Shown here in pieces: positions 1-5,845 of a stretch of 11,690 bases of DNA. The stretch covers positions 1 through 11,690 of the forward strand of contig JAZQKU010000084.1 in assembly GCA_045542315.1 (NCBI GenBank), read 5' to 3'. Positions within the stretch are counted from its first letter, which is position 1; each line of letters opens with the position of its first letter. The translations under genes and the position numbers were made by a program. The notes beneath the pieces are model-generated. The model did not search any database. It was given only the letters and a program-made list of their open reading frames with translations, and was not told the origin of the DNA. The DNA is from RGIG5299 sp045542315 (GTDB lineage: Bacteria > Bacillota > Clostridia > Oscillospirales > RGIG5299).

Positions 1-3
1 ATA

Positions 4-32
4 TTGACTTTTTTGAAATATTATATTAAAAT
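4..32 (+). promoter_or_regulatory. Candidate sigma-A promoter for the membrane protein/rubrerythrin unit
   Basis: TTGACT (4-9) is followed after 17 bp by TAAAAT (27-32), close to the TTGACA/TATAAT consensus. It lies about 30 bp upstream of the first start codon. An alternative is TTGAAA (14-19) with TATTAT (38-43), spacer 18, preceded by an extended TGT. A second TATAAT-like run lies at 41-46. The region is very AT-rich, so the exact choice is uncertain. Confidence 0.55.
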
Positions 33-62
33 AGTGTTATTATAATAAAAGGACTTGAAAAA

Positions 63-1214
63 ATGAAGGTTATAATAGGAATTTTAAAAGCAATCGGCGT
101 TTTACTTTCTATCGTCGTTTCGGTAATCGTTTTTGCGGTCACCTCGGCGACCATTTGTCTTTGGTCTGTTTCGGACGCAATGAGTCCCGATTCGATCAAG
201 GATATCATCAAATCCATCGACATCAGCGTCGGAGGTGCAGGTGAGGCTAACCTTTCCGCCTCGGGAAGCGGCATCATGGCAGAGCTTACCCTTAAGGATT
301 CTTCTACTGTTTTGGTTCCGCTCGAAGGCGAATCGGATCCGCTCGGCGGCTTCAATCTCGACGAAATACTCAACTCCCCCGAGGTCAAGGAGATGCTTGA
401 CGATCTTCGCGAGCAGGGCGTTGACGTTGACGCACTCGTTACCGTTGTCAAGGACGACGTTATCGGCGTTATCGTTTCCGATTTTGCAGAGGGTCTTACC
501 GAATATATCGTTGACGGAACCACCGATATTGTAATAGATACCGATTATATTATCGGAATTGCGGAAAACGTCAAGCCTAAAATCGAGGAGATATTCGGCG
601 AGGAGATTCCCGCAGACGTATGGAATGAGATTAAAACCACCGTTACCGAATCCTCCGAGGAGATAATCGGCGCTCTTCCCTCCTACGAGGAGATCAAAGA
701 GGGACTTGAGTCTTCTATGGAAGAGGTCATTCCCGGCGGCTTCGAAACTGTCAACGCAGCACTTGACATTATCTTCAGCGAGCTTGTTATAATCGTTCCC
801 ATCGGAATTCTTCTGGCTCTCGCTCTTCTCATTGCCATCTTCCGCATGAGCCCCTTCAGATGGCTTTGCTGGACCGCAGTCCCCATGATAATTTCAGGTC
901 TTTTGTTCCTTGCGGTCTCACTCTTCGGCAGCGTTTTGACAGGCGCGATGATCCCTCCCGTTGAAGGAATCAACATCGCTCCCGTTATCGGTGTATTGTT
1001 TTCCTCTCTTACCCTTAACAGTGCTTTGTTTATAGGCGTTTCCGTGGTATTCTTTATAGCCTACGGAATCCTTTGCGGCGTTGCAAAGAAGATAAAGGCC
1101 AAGAGGGCTGCAAAAAAGGCTGAGAAGAAGGCTTTGGAGGCCTCCGCTTCGGAGCTTCCCACCGAGGAAGTAATTTCAGAACAGGAAATCACTGCTGATA
1201 GCAGCGTTCAATAA
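63..1214 (+). CDS. Unrecognised membrane protein with one N-terminal and three C-terminal helices
   Basis: I do not recognise a family for this 383-residue protein. A hydrophobic helix at about residues 7-31 is followed by a soluble region of roughly 200 residues (about 35-235) that is rich in Asp, Glu, Ile and Val and looks largely helical. Three more hydrophobic helices follow at about 240-260, 268-292 and 319-341. The C-terminal tail (342-383) begins with a Lys/Ala-rich stretch and ends acidic. By the positive-inside rule the Lys-rich tail is cytoplasmic; with four helices the N-terminus would also be inside and the acidic middle region outside. This is inference. The ATG is chosen because AAAAGGA (47-53) lies 9 nt upstream. 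The rubrerythrin gene starts 22 bp after the stop with no terminator between, so the two are probably co-transcribed. No catalytic motif is visible and no function is proposed. Confidence 0.8.
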   Translation: MKVIIGILKAIGVLLSIVVSVIVFAVTSATICLWSVSDAMSPDSIKDIIKSIDISVGGAGEANLSASGSGIMAELTLKDSSTVLVPLEGESDPLGGFNLDEILNSPEVKEMLDDLREQGVDVDALVTVVKDDVIGVIVSDFAEGLTEYIVDGTTDIVIDTDYIIGIAENVKPKIEEIFGEEIPADVWNEIKTTVTESSEEIIGALPSYEEIKEGLESSMEEVIPGGFETVNAALDIIFSELVIIVPIGILLALALLIAIFRMSPFRWLCWTAVPMIISGLLFLAVSLFGSVLTGAMIPPVEGINIAPVIGVLFSSLTLNSALFIGVSVVFFIAYGILCGVAKKIKAKRAAKKAEKKALEASASELPTEEVISEQEITADSSVQ

Positions 1215-1236
1215 TATTATAAAGGAGTAATTTAAA

Positions 1237-1776
1237 ATGGAATTCAAAGGCAGCAGAACGGAAGCCAATCTTATGGCGGCGTTCGCAGGCGAATCACAGG
1301 CAAGAAACAAGTATTCTTACTATGCATCCAAAGCTAAAAAAGACGGATACGAGCAGATAGCAGCAATCTTTGAGGAAACCGCAGCAAACGAAAAGGAGCA
1401 TGCAAAGATCTGGTTCAAGCTTCTTCACGACGGTGCGGTTCCCGGCACAATCGAGAACCTCAAGGACGCCGCAGCAGGCGAAAACTACGAGTGGACCGAA
1501 ATGTATGCCGATTTTGCACGCGTTGCAAAGGAAGAGGGATTTGACCACATTTCTTTCCTCTTTGCAGAGGTTGCAAAGATCGAAAAGGAGCATGAGGAGC
1601 GTTACAATAAGCTTCTTGCAAACGTTGAAGCAGGCAAGGTCTTCAAATGCGGAAGCGTCGTTATGTGGAAATGCAGAAACTGTGGACACATTCACATCGG
1701 CGAGGTTGCTCCCGAGCTTTGTCCCGTTTGCACCCATCCCCAGGCATATTTCGAGATCAAGGCCGAAAACTATTAA
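1237..1776 (+). CDS. rbr: Rubrerythrin (diiron peroxidase with rubredoxin domain)
   Basis: Rubrerythrin is a cytoplasmic non-haem iron protein that reduces hydrogen peroxide in anaerobes, taking electrons from NAD(P)H through rubredoxin-type partners. The 179-residue length fits the family. The ferritin-like domain (about 1-135) carries the expected diiron ligands: Glu19 in GESQAR, Glu52 and His55 in ANEKEH, Glu82 and Glu85 in GENYEW, and Glu116 with His119 in IEKEH. The C-terminal rubredoxin-like domain has two CxxC pairs, Cys146/Cys149 (KCRNCG) and Cys162/Cys165 (CPVC), that bind one iron. AAAGGAG (1221-1227) lies 9 nt before the ATG. The gene follows the membrane protein at 22 bp and is closed by a strong hairpin. 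Its presence points to an obligate anaerobe exposed to occasional oxygen. No residue is missing, and I regard the call as near certain. Confidence 0.97.
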   Translation: MEFKGSRTEANLMAAFAGESQARNKYSYYASKAKKDGYEQIAAIFEETAANEKEHAKIWFKLLHDGAVPGTIENLKDAAAGENYEWTEMYADFARVAKEEGFDHISFLFAEVAKIEKEHEERYNKLLANVEAGKVFKCGSVVMWKCRNCGHIHIGEVAPELCPVCTHPQAYFEIKAENY

Positions 1777-1785
1777 GCTTTACTT

Positions 1786-1826
1786 CAAAAAGCTCTCAGG
1801 GTATTTTACCCCGAGAGCTTTTTTAT
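1786..1826 (+). terminator. Intrinsic terminator after rubrerythrin, possibly bidirectional
   Basis: AGCTCTC, a mismatched A, then GGGTA (1791-1803) pairs with TACCC, a mismatched C, then GAGAGCT (1807-1819) around a three-base loop. A run of seven T follows (1819-1825). On the opposite strand the hairpin ends in TTTTTGAAG, so it may also stop transcripts of the convergent cation exporter, whose stop codon begins at 1830. Confidence 0.9.
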
Positions 1827-1827
1827 T

Positions 1828-2721
1828 TTAATGAGAATGTCCGTGGCGGCAGCCTTCCTTTTTAACCTCAAGGGCAATCGGGCAGACCTCACTGCAAATC
1901 TCATCTGCCGTTTCAGCTTCAACCGTAACGTGGGCGACCCCGTAACAGCAGAGCTTCTCTCTGACGGCGGCCTTCACTTTTACAAAATCTCCGCTTATCT
2001 TTATATGCACCGTTGCCGCCGTGTTTGTGCCGTCAACACTCCAAAGATGAAGATGGTGAACGCCCGTTACCCCATCGGTCTCCTCGAGATCTTTTTTTAT
2101 CCTTTCGGGAGAAAGGCCGTTTGGGGTTTTCAGTAAGAATACCTCGGCGGCGCTTTTGAGGTTTTTCAATGCCGCCACCGAAAGCAACGCCGCTATCACG
2201 AGTGACATCACCGAATCTATTACGGTAATTCCCGTAAGCTTTATTACAACGGCGCCCAGAAGGGTTGACGCCCAACCCAAGACGTCCTCAACCATATGAA
2301 GGCTCACCGCCCTTTGATTCGGCGATCTCCCGCCGTGAGTCAAAAGAACGGCGAAGGCATTTACGATTATCCCGATAACCGCAAATATTATCATTCCTCC
2401 CGCATCTATTTCTCTTGGGAAAATTATTCTCAATACGGCGCCGCACGCCACCGCCGCCGCTCCCGCAAGAAGAATGACCGTTGTTATCACGCTCCCCAGA
2501 AGTGAAAAGCGGGCGTAACCGAAGCTGTATTTTTCGTCGGGAGGTCTTTTGCTTTTTCTTTCAAGAAAATAGGATATTCCTATGGCAACGGCGTCGCCCG
2601 CATCATGAAGCGAATCCGAAGTCACCGTTACGCTTCCCGTTAAAAATCCGCCTATCAGCTCAAAAACCGAAAATGACGCATTTAAAATAAAAGCCGCTAA
2701 AATTCTTTTTTCCGTTTTCAT
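1828..2721 (-). CDS. Cation diffusion facilitator (CDF) family metal exporter
   Basis: CDF proteins are proton-coupled antiporters that export divalent metals, most often zinc, across the cytoplasmic membrane. The 297-residue protein has the family layout: six hydrophobic segments in residues 1-205, then a cytoplasmic domain (about 210-280). The two intramembrane metal-binding motifs are present as His39-x3-Asp43 (helix 2, SDSLHDAGDA) and His142-x3-Asp146 (helix 5, HMVED). His/Asp pairs of this kind are typical of the zinc-preferring CzcD/ZnT branch rather than the four-Asp manganese or iron branches. The C-terminal domain contains HHLHLW and the tail ends GCRHGHSH, a likely extra metal ligand cluster. 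The start is supported by AAGGAG (minus strand, 2727-2732) 5 nt upstream. It is divergent from a TetR-type regulator, which suggests but does not prove control by it. The true substrate cannot be read from sequence alone. Confidence 0.93.
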   Translation of the reverse strand: MKTEKRILAAFILNASFSVFELIGGFLTGSVTVTSDSLHDAGDAVAIGISYFLERKSKRPPDEKYSFGYARFSLLGSVITTVILLAGAAAVACGAVLRIIFPREIDAGGMIIFAVIGIIVNAFAVLLTHGGRSPNQRAVSLHMVEDVLGWASTLLGAVVIKLTGITVIDSVMSLVIAALLSVAALKNLKSAAEVFLLKTPNGLSPERIKKDLEETDGVTGVHHLHLWSVDGTNTAATVHIKISGDFVKVKAAVREKLCCYGVAHVTVEAETADEICSEVCPIALEVKKEGCRHGHSH

Positions 2722-2733
2722 TTTTTCTCCTTA

Positions 2734-2762
2734 TTGACAACATTTCAAGATTGCTATATAAT
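2734..2762 (+). promoter_or_regulatory. Consensus sigma-A promoter for the TetR-type gene
   Basis: A perfect TTGACA (2734-2739) and a perfect TATAAT (2757-2762) are separated by exactly 17 bp. The expected start is near 2769, which gives a leader of about 110 nt before the ATG at 2879. The -35 box lies only 12 bp from the start codon of the divergent exporter and directly abuts its ribosome binding site. Confidence 0.85.
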
Positions 2763-2769
2763 ATTTACA

Positions 2770-2782
2770 GAACATTTTGTTC
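2770..2782. promoter_or_regulatory. Short palindrome at the tetR start site, candidate operator
   Basis: GAACA (2770-2774) and TGTTC (2778-2782) form a perfect inverted repeat with a 3-bp centre. It begins 7 bp after the consensus -10 box, on the expected transcription start. A protein bound here would block the tetR promoter and could also affect the proposed divergent promoter. Five-base arms can occur by chance in AT-rich DNA, so confidence is low. Confidence 0.35.
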
Positions 2783-2788
2783 AATATC

Positions 2789-2816
2789 ATTATATTCACA
2801 GCTTATAAAAAAGCAA
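2789..2816 (-). promoter_or_regulatory. Tentative promoter for the CDF exporter
   Basis: Read on the minus strand, TTGCTT (2816-2811) is followed after 16 bp by TATAAT (2794-2789). The expected start is near 2782, leaving a leader of about 60 nt. The -35 match is imperfect. If correct, this promoter and the tetR promoter face each other and their first transcribed bases overlap. Confidence 0.4.
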
Positions 2817-2828
2817 CATATAATTAAG

Positions 2829-2856
2829 CAAAACCGTTTGTTACGAAACAGTTTTG
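2829..2856. promoter_or_regulatory. 28-bp interrupted palindrome in the tetR leader, candidate operator
   Basis: CAAAAC-n-GTTT (2829-2839) is mirrored by AAAC-n-GTTTTG (2846-2856). Ten base pairs match, with one mismatch in each arm and a 6-bp centre. Size and symmetry resemble operators bound by TetR-family dimers. It lies in the 5' leader of the regulator gene, 12 bp before its ribosome binding site, where it could serve autoregulation; it could also fold as an RNA hairpin. The assignment is inference. Confidence 0.5.
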
Positions 2857-2878
2857 AGATTTTGTACGGAGGAGCAGT

Positions 2879-3430
2879 ATGGACAGGCGGCAGAAAAAGA
2901 CCCGCGCGGCAATCTTCAATGCATTTTGCGAGCTTTTGGAAAAAAAAGATTTTAACCGTATAACCGTTGAGGAGATAATAAAACGGGCAGACGTCGGCAG
3001 AGCAACCTTTTACGCCCATTTCGAAACGAAGGAGTTTCTTTTGAAGGAGCTTTCAAGGGAGCTGTTTTGTCACATCTTCGATTCGGTGGGCGACCTTCAA
3101 AACGGTCACCGCCATATTTTCGAGTGCGACGCTCCCGATTCGGTATTTTTACACCTGCTTTTACACCTGCAAAAAAACGATAACAACCTTTTGGCTCTTC
3201 TTACGGGCGATAACGACGGACTCTTTTTAAAATATTTCAAAAGCGGTCTTTCAGGGCTTATTGAGGATAACCTCTTTCTCTTCGATTCAAAAAAGCAGGA
3301 AAAGCTCCCCCGCGACTTTTTTATAAACCACGTTGCCTCGGTGTTCGTCGAAACGGTGCTGTGGTGGGTCCGCGGCGGAATGAAGGAATCGGCGGAAACG
3401 GTGCTCTCATATTTTGAAGCGGCCGTTTGA
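2879..3430 (+). CDS. TetR/AcrR-family transcriptional regulator
   Basis: This 183-residue cytoplasmic protein has the N-terminal helix-turn-helix of the TetR family in residues 1-50. The recognition part reads ITVEEIIKRADVGRATFYAH, followed by FETKEFLL, a typical TetR signature. The remaining ~130 residues are helical and would form the ligand-binding and dimerisation domain; this half is poorly conserved in the family and its ligand cannot be predicted. The ATG is preceded by GGAGGAG (2868-2874) at a short 4-nt spacing. It is divergent from the CDF exporter and has a consensus promoter plus two palindromes upstream, so it probably controls itself and perhaps the exporter. I see no clear intrinsic terminator after it; the T-box promoter begins 43 bp past the stop codon. 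Confidence 0.93.
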   Translation: MDRRQKKTRAAIFNAFCELLEKKDFNRITVEEIIKRADVGRATFYAHFETKEFLLKELSRELFCHIFDSVGDLQNGHRHIFECDAPDSVFLHLLLHLQKNDNNLLALLTGDNDGLFLKYFKSGLSGLIEDNLFLFDSKKQEKLPRDFFINHVASVFVETVLWWVRGGMKESAETVLSYFEAAV

Positions 3431-3473
3431 TTCCGTTCGATTTCTTGCAAGCAAATATTTCAATAAATTTCTA

Positions 3474-3502
3474 TTGACAATATATATAAATTTTGCTATA
3501 AT
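3474..3502 (+). promoter_or_regulatory. Consensus extended -10 promoter of the T-box operon
   Basis: TTGACA (3474-3479) and TATAAT (3497-3502) match the sigma-A consensus exactly with a 17-bp spacer. A TGC directly before the -10 makes it an extended -10 promoter. The expected start is near 3509, right at the base of the T-box stem I. Such a strong promoter fits a gene set controlled mainly by attenuation downstream. Confidence 0.93.
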
Positions 3503-3508
3503 AACATA

Positions 3509-3731
3509 CGTGAAGACTCGGCTTTTATGGAAAGTCTGAAAGGGAGAGCGCGTCACCGACTGAAAGCGCGCTTAAGATGAGTAGTAAGCACGGGAACGCT
3601 TCACGGGTCTTGGCAAAATTTTATATAAAAGCGGACGTATTTTTTACGTCAAAGCGGGTGGCACCGCGGGTTAAATTTTTAAGTTTACTCGTCCCGAGAA
3701 TATAGCGATATATTCTCGGGGCTTTTTATTT
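3509..3731 (+). promoter_or_regulatory. T-box riboswitch, probably sensing tRNA-Asn (specifier region GAAC)
   Basis: T-box leaders bind a specific uncharged tRNA and switch from terminator to antiterminator. The conserved T-box sequence is clear at 3656-3668 (GGGTGGCACCGCG), with the tRNA-acceptor bulge TGGCACC at 3659-3665. In the antiterminator CGGG (3655-3658) would pair with CCCG (3693-3696), the same bases that form the 5' foot of the terminator stem. Stem I closes with CGTGAAG (3509-3515) against CTTCACG (3599-3605). A distal hairpin AGCGCG/CGCGCT (3547-3552 with 3567-3572) follows the GGGAGAG motif. Just inside the closing strand, 3594-3597 reads GAAC, giving overlapping GAA (Glu) and AAC (Asn) triplets followed by a purine. 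No GAC (Asp) triplet lies on this 3' strand; a GAT occurs at 3576-3578, far from the base. The C in TGGC would pair with G73, the usual discriminator of tRNA-Asn, tRNA-Asp and bacterial tRNA-Glu. The class is certain; the specifier is inferred without a folded model. Confidence 0.93.
3691..3731 (+). terminator. T-box regulated intrinsic terminator
   Basis: CCCGAGAATATA (3693-3704) pairs perfectly with TATATTCTCGGG (3709-3720) around the loop GCGA. The stem can extend with G3691-C3722. TTTTTATTTT follows from 3723. The 5' foot of this stem overlaps the antiterminator partner of the T-box sequence, as expected for the switch. Confidence 0.93.
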
Positions 3732-3756
3732 TGGGTTTTATTTGGAGGTAATTTTT

Positions 3757-5835
3757 ATGTACAGAACGCTACACTGCAACGACATTTGCAAGGAGCACAT
3801 CGGAAAAGAGGTAAGCCTCGCGGGTTGGGTCGATAACGTGCGCGACCACGGCGGCGTTATCTTTATCGATCTTCGCGACTACACCGGCGTTACACAGGTT
3901 GTTGTTCACGACGAAAAGCTTTTGGAAAACGTAAACCGTGAGACCGTTATTTCGGTTACGGGCGTTGTTTCCGAGCGTAATCCCGACACCGTTAACGAAA
4001 AAATAGCCACGGGCTACGTTGAGCTCGCGGCAGCTTCTCTTACCGTTTTGGGTAAGAGCAAAAATATGCTTCCCTTCGAGGTCAGAGCCTCAAGAGCAAG
4101 CAAGGACGAGCTTCGTCTTAAATACCGTTACCTTGACCTTCGAAACCCCAAAAACCACGATAATCTCGTTATGCGCTCGAAAATAATCCGTCATCTTCGC
4201 AAAAAGATGGAGGAAAAGGATTTCCTCGAGATGCAGACTCCCATTCTCACCGCTTCCTCTCCCGAAGGCGCAAGAGACTTTTTGGTACCCAGCCGTAAGC
4301 ACCCCGGTAAGTTCTATGCACTTCCGCAGGCTCCTCAGCAGTTCAAGCAGCTGCTTATGGTATCGGGCTTTGACCGCTATTTCCAGGTTGCTCCCTGCTT
4401 CCGCGATGAAGACGCAAGAGCAGACCGTTCACCCGGTGAGTTTTATCAGCTCGACTTTGAGATGGCTTTCTCCACTCAGGAAGAGGTCCTTGACGTTTGC
4501 GAGGACGTAATTTACGACACCTTCAAGACCTTCTCCGACAAGAAGGTTACCGAAAAGCCCTTCAGACGTATCACCTACGCAGATGCGATGATGTATTACG
4601 GTTCCGATAAGCCCGACCTCAGAAACCCCCTTATCATCTGTGACCTCACCGCATTTTTTGCAGACGTCAGCTTCCCCGCATTCAAGGGTAAGCCCGTCCG
4701 CGGCATAGTTGCAAACTGCGCCGGAAAGAGCAAAAAGTTCTTCGAAGATTCCCTTAAGTTTGCCACCTCATTCGAGGTAGGACTCGGCGGTCTCGGATAT
4801 ATCACTCTTAAGGACGGCGTTTTCGCAGGACCTATTGCAAAATTCCTTTCCGATGAGAAAAAGGCGGAAATAATTGAGATAACCGGCGTTAAAGAGGGCG
4901 AAACGCTCTTCTTCATCTGCGACGAAAAGAAAAATGACACCGAGAAAAAAGCAGGTCTTATAAGAAACTGGCTTGCCAAAAAGGAGCAGCTCGACCTCAT
5001 TCGCGACGACGCCTTTGAGTTCTGCTTCGTAGTTGATTTCCCGATGTATGAAAACGACGAGGAGACGGGCGAAACCATCTTCACCCACAACCCCTTCTCA
5101 ATGCCGCAGGGCGGAATGGACTCACTTCTCAACAAGGAGCCTACCGAAATTCTTGCTTACCAGTATGACCTTGTCTGCAACGGCATCGAGCTTGCTTCGG
5201 GCGCGGTAAGAAACCACGATACCGATATAATGAAAAAGGCGTTTGAGATAGCCGGCTATAGTGAAGAGGAGCTTAAAAAGCGCTTTAACGCTCTTTACAA
5301 CGCCTTCCAGTACGGTGCTCCGCCCCATGCGGGTATGGCGCCCGGCATTGACCGAATGGTCATGCTTCTTACCGACGAGGAAAAGATACTCGACGTAATC
5401 GCCTTCCCCTTAAACGGCAACGCGCAGGACCTTCTTCTCGGCGCTCCGAGCGAGGTCACCAACCAACAGCTTGAGGACGTTCATCTGCTCGGCGCAACCA
5501 ACGCCCTTGCAGCAAGAGCAGTTCCCACCGCAACAGGCTCTTCCAAAGCTTCTGCCAAGCGTTCAACCTTTGGCAACTCAAAGCAGTTAAATCAGCTTGT
5601 TCTTACCGAGGAAGAGGACAGCGCAATGCAGGAGATATTTACCTCTATGGCAAAGAGCGAGGAGATGCTTGCTTCGATAGATACCGAAAACGTTGAAGAG
5701 ATGGTCCACGTTATGCCCATGGTAAACGTTTTGCGCGAGGATAAGCGCGTTCAGCCGTTTACCAGAGAAGAGCTCCTTTCGGGTGCTCCCGAGAGAAGCG
5801 AGGACAGCTGGCAGGTTCCCAGACTTGTAAAGTGA
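3757..5835 (+). CDS. aspS: Aspartyl-tRNA synthetase (non-discriminating type) with C-terminal GatC fusion
   Basis: AspRS attaches Asp to tRNA; a non-discriminating form also charges tRNA-Asn, giving the substrate that GatCAB amidates to Asn-tRNA. This protein has 692 residues, about 100 more than usual. The anticodon-binding OB domain (about 1-105) contains RDHGG with His31, a residue linked to tRNA-Asn acceptance in bacterial AspRS. The class II core follows (about 115-578): motif 2 FRDEDARADR (215-224), motif 3 GAPPHAGMAPGIDR (520-533), and a GAD insertion at about 290-410. The usual AspRS end is near residue 578. An Ala/Ser/Thr/Lys-rich linker (about 579-612) leads to a GatC-like domain (about 613-692) with LTEEE, LREDKRVQPF, ELLSGAPER and WQVPRLV, all characteristic of the GatC C-terminal half. 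No separate gatC exists here and gatA and gatB follow directly, which supports the fusion. The ATG at 3757 is chosen because GGAGG (3744-3748) lies 8 nt upstream. The RSPGEFYQLD wording resembles alphaproteobacterial-type AspRS (from memory). Confidence 0.95.
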   Translation: MYRTLHCNDICKEHIGKEVSLAGWVDNVRDHGGVIFIDLRDYTGVTQVVVHDEKLLENVNRETVISVTGVVSERNPDTVNEKIATGYVELAAASLTVLGKSKNMLPFEVRASRASKDELRLKYRYLDLRNPKNHDNLVMRSKIIRHLRKKMEEKDFLEMQTPILTASSPEGARDFLVPSRKHPGKFYALPQAPQQFKQLLMVSGFDRYFQVAPCFRDEDARADRSPGEFYQLDFEMAFSTQEEVLDVCEDVIYDTFKTFSDKKVTEKPFRRITYADAMMYYGSDKPDLRNPLIICDLTAFFADVSFPAFKGKPVRGIVANCAGKSKKFFEDSLKFATSFEVGLGGLGYITLKDGVFAGPIAKFLSDEKKAEIIEITGVKEGETLFFICDEKKNDTEKKAGLIRNWLAKKEQLDLIRDDAFEFCFVVDFPMYENDEETGETIFTHNPFSMPQGGMDSLLNKEPTEILAYQYDLVCNGIELASGAVRNHDTDIMKKAFEIAGYSEEELKKRFNALYNAFQYGAPPHAGMAPGIDRMVMLLTDEEKILDVIAFPLNGNAQDLLLGAPSEVTNQQLEDVHLLGATNALAARAVPTATGSSKASAKRSTFGNSKQLNQLVLTEEEDSAMQEIFTSMAKSEEMLASIDTENVEEMVHVMPMVNVLREDKRVQPFTREELLSGAPERSEDSWQVPRLVK

Positions 5836-5845
5836 GGTGCGAAAG

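Noticed and set aside
1294..1737. 147-codon open frame on the minus strand inside rubrerythrin
   Set aside because: Antisense shadow of a gene with complete catalytic motifs; composition is Cys/Val/Leu-rich and meaningless.
3431..3473. Possible terminator after the TetR-type gene (TTGC-AA-GCAA)
   Set aside because: The stem is only four base pairs with a two-base loop and no proper T-run.
3742..3756. Upstream TTG start for AspRS-GatC adding five residues
   Set aside because: This TTG overlaps the GGAGG ribosome binding site (3744-3748) that serves the ATG at 3757; nothing suitable lies upstream of the TTG.
4596..5135. 179-codon open frame on the minus strand inside aspS
   Set aside because: It lies opposite a strongly conserved synthetase region, is Ser/Arg/Phe-rich without any motif, and is a typical antisense shadow.
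5837..5845. GTG start for the GatA homologue adding three residues
   Set aside because: The GTG is part of the GAGGTG ribosome binding site for the ATG at 5846.
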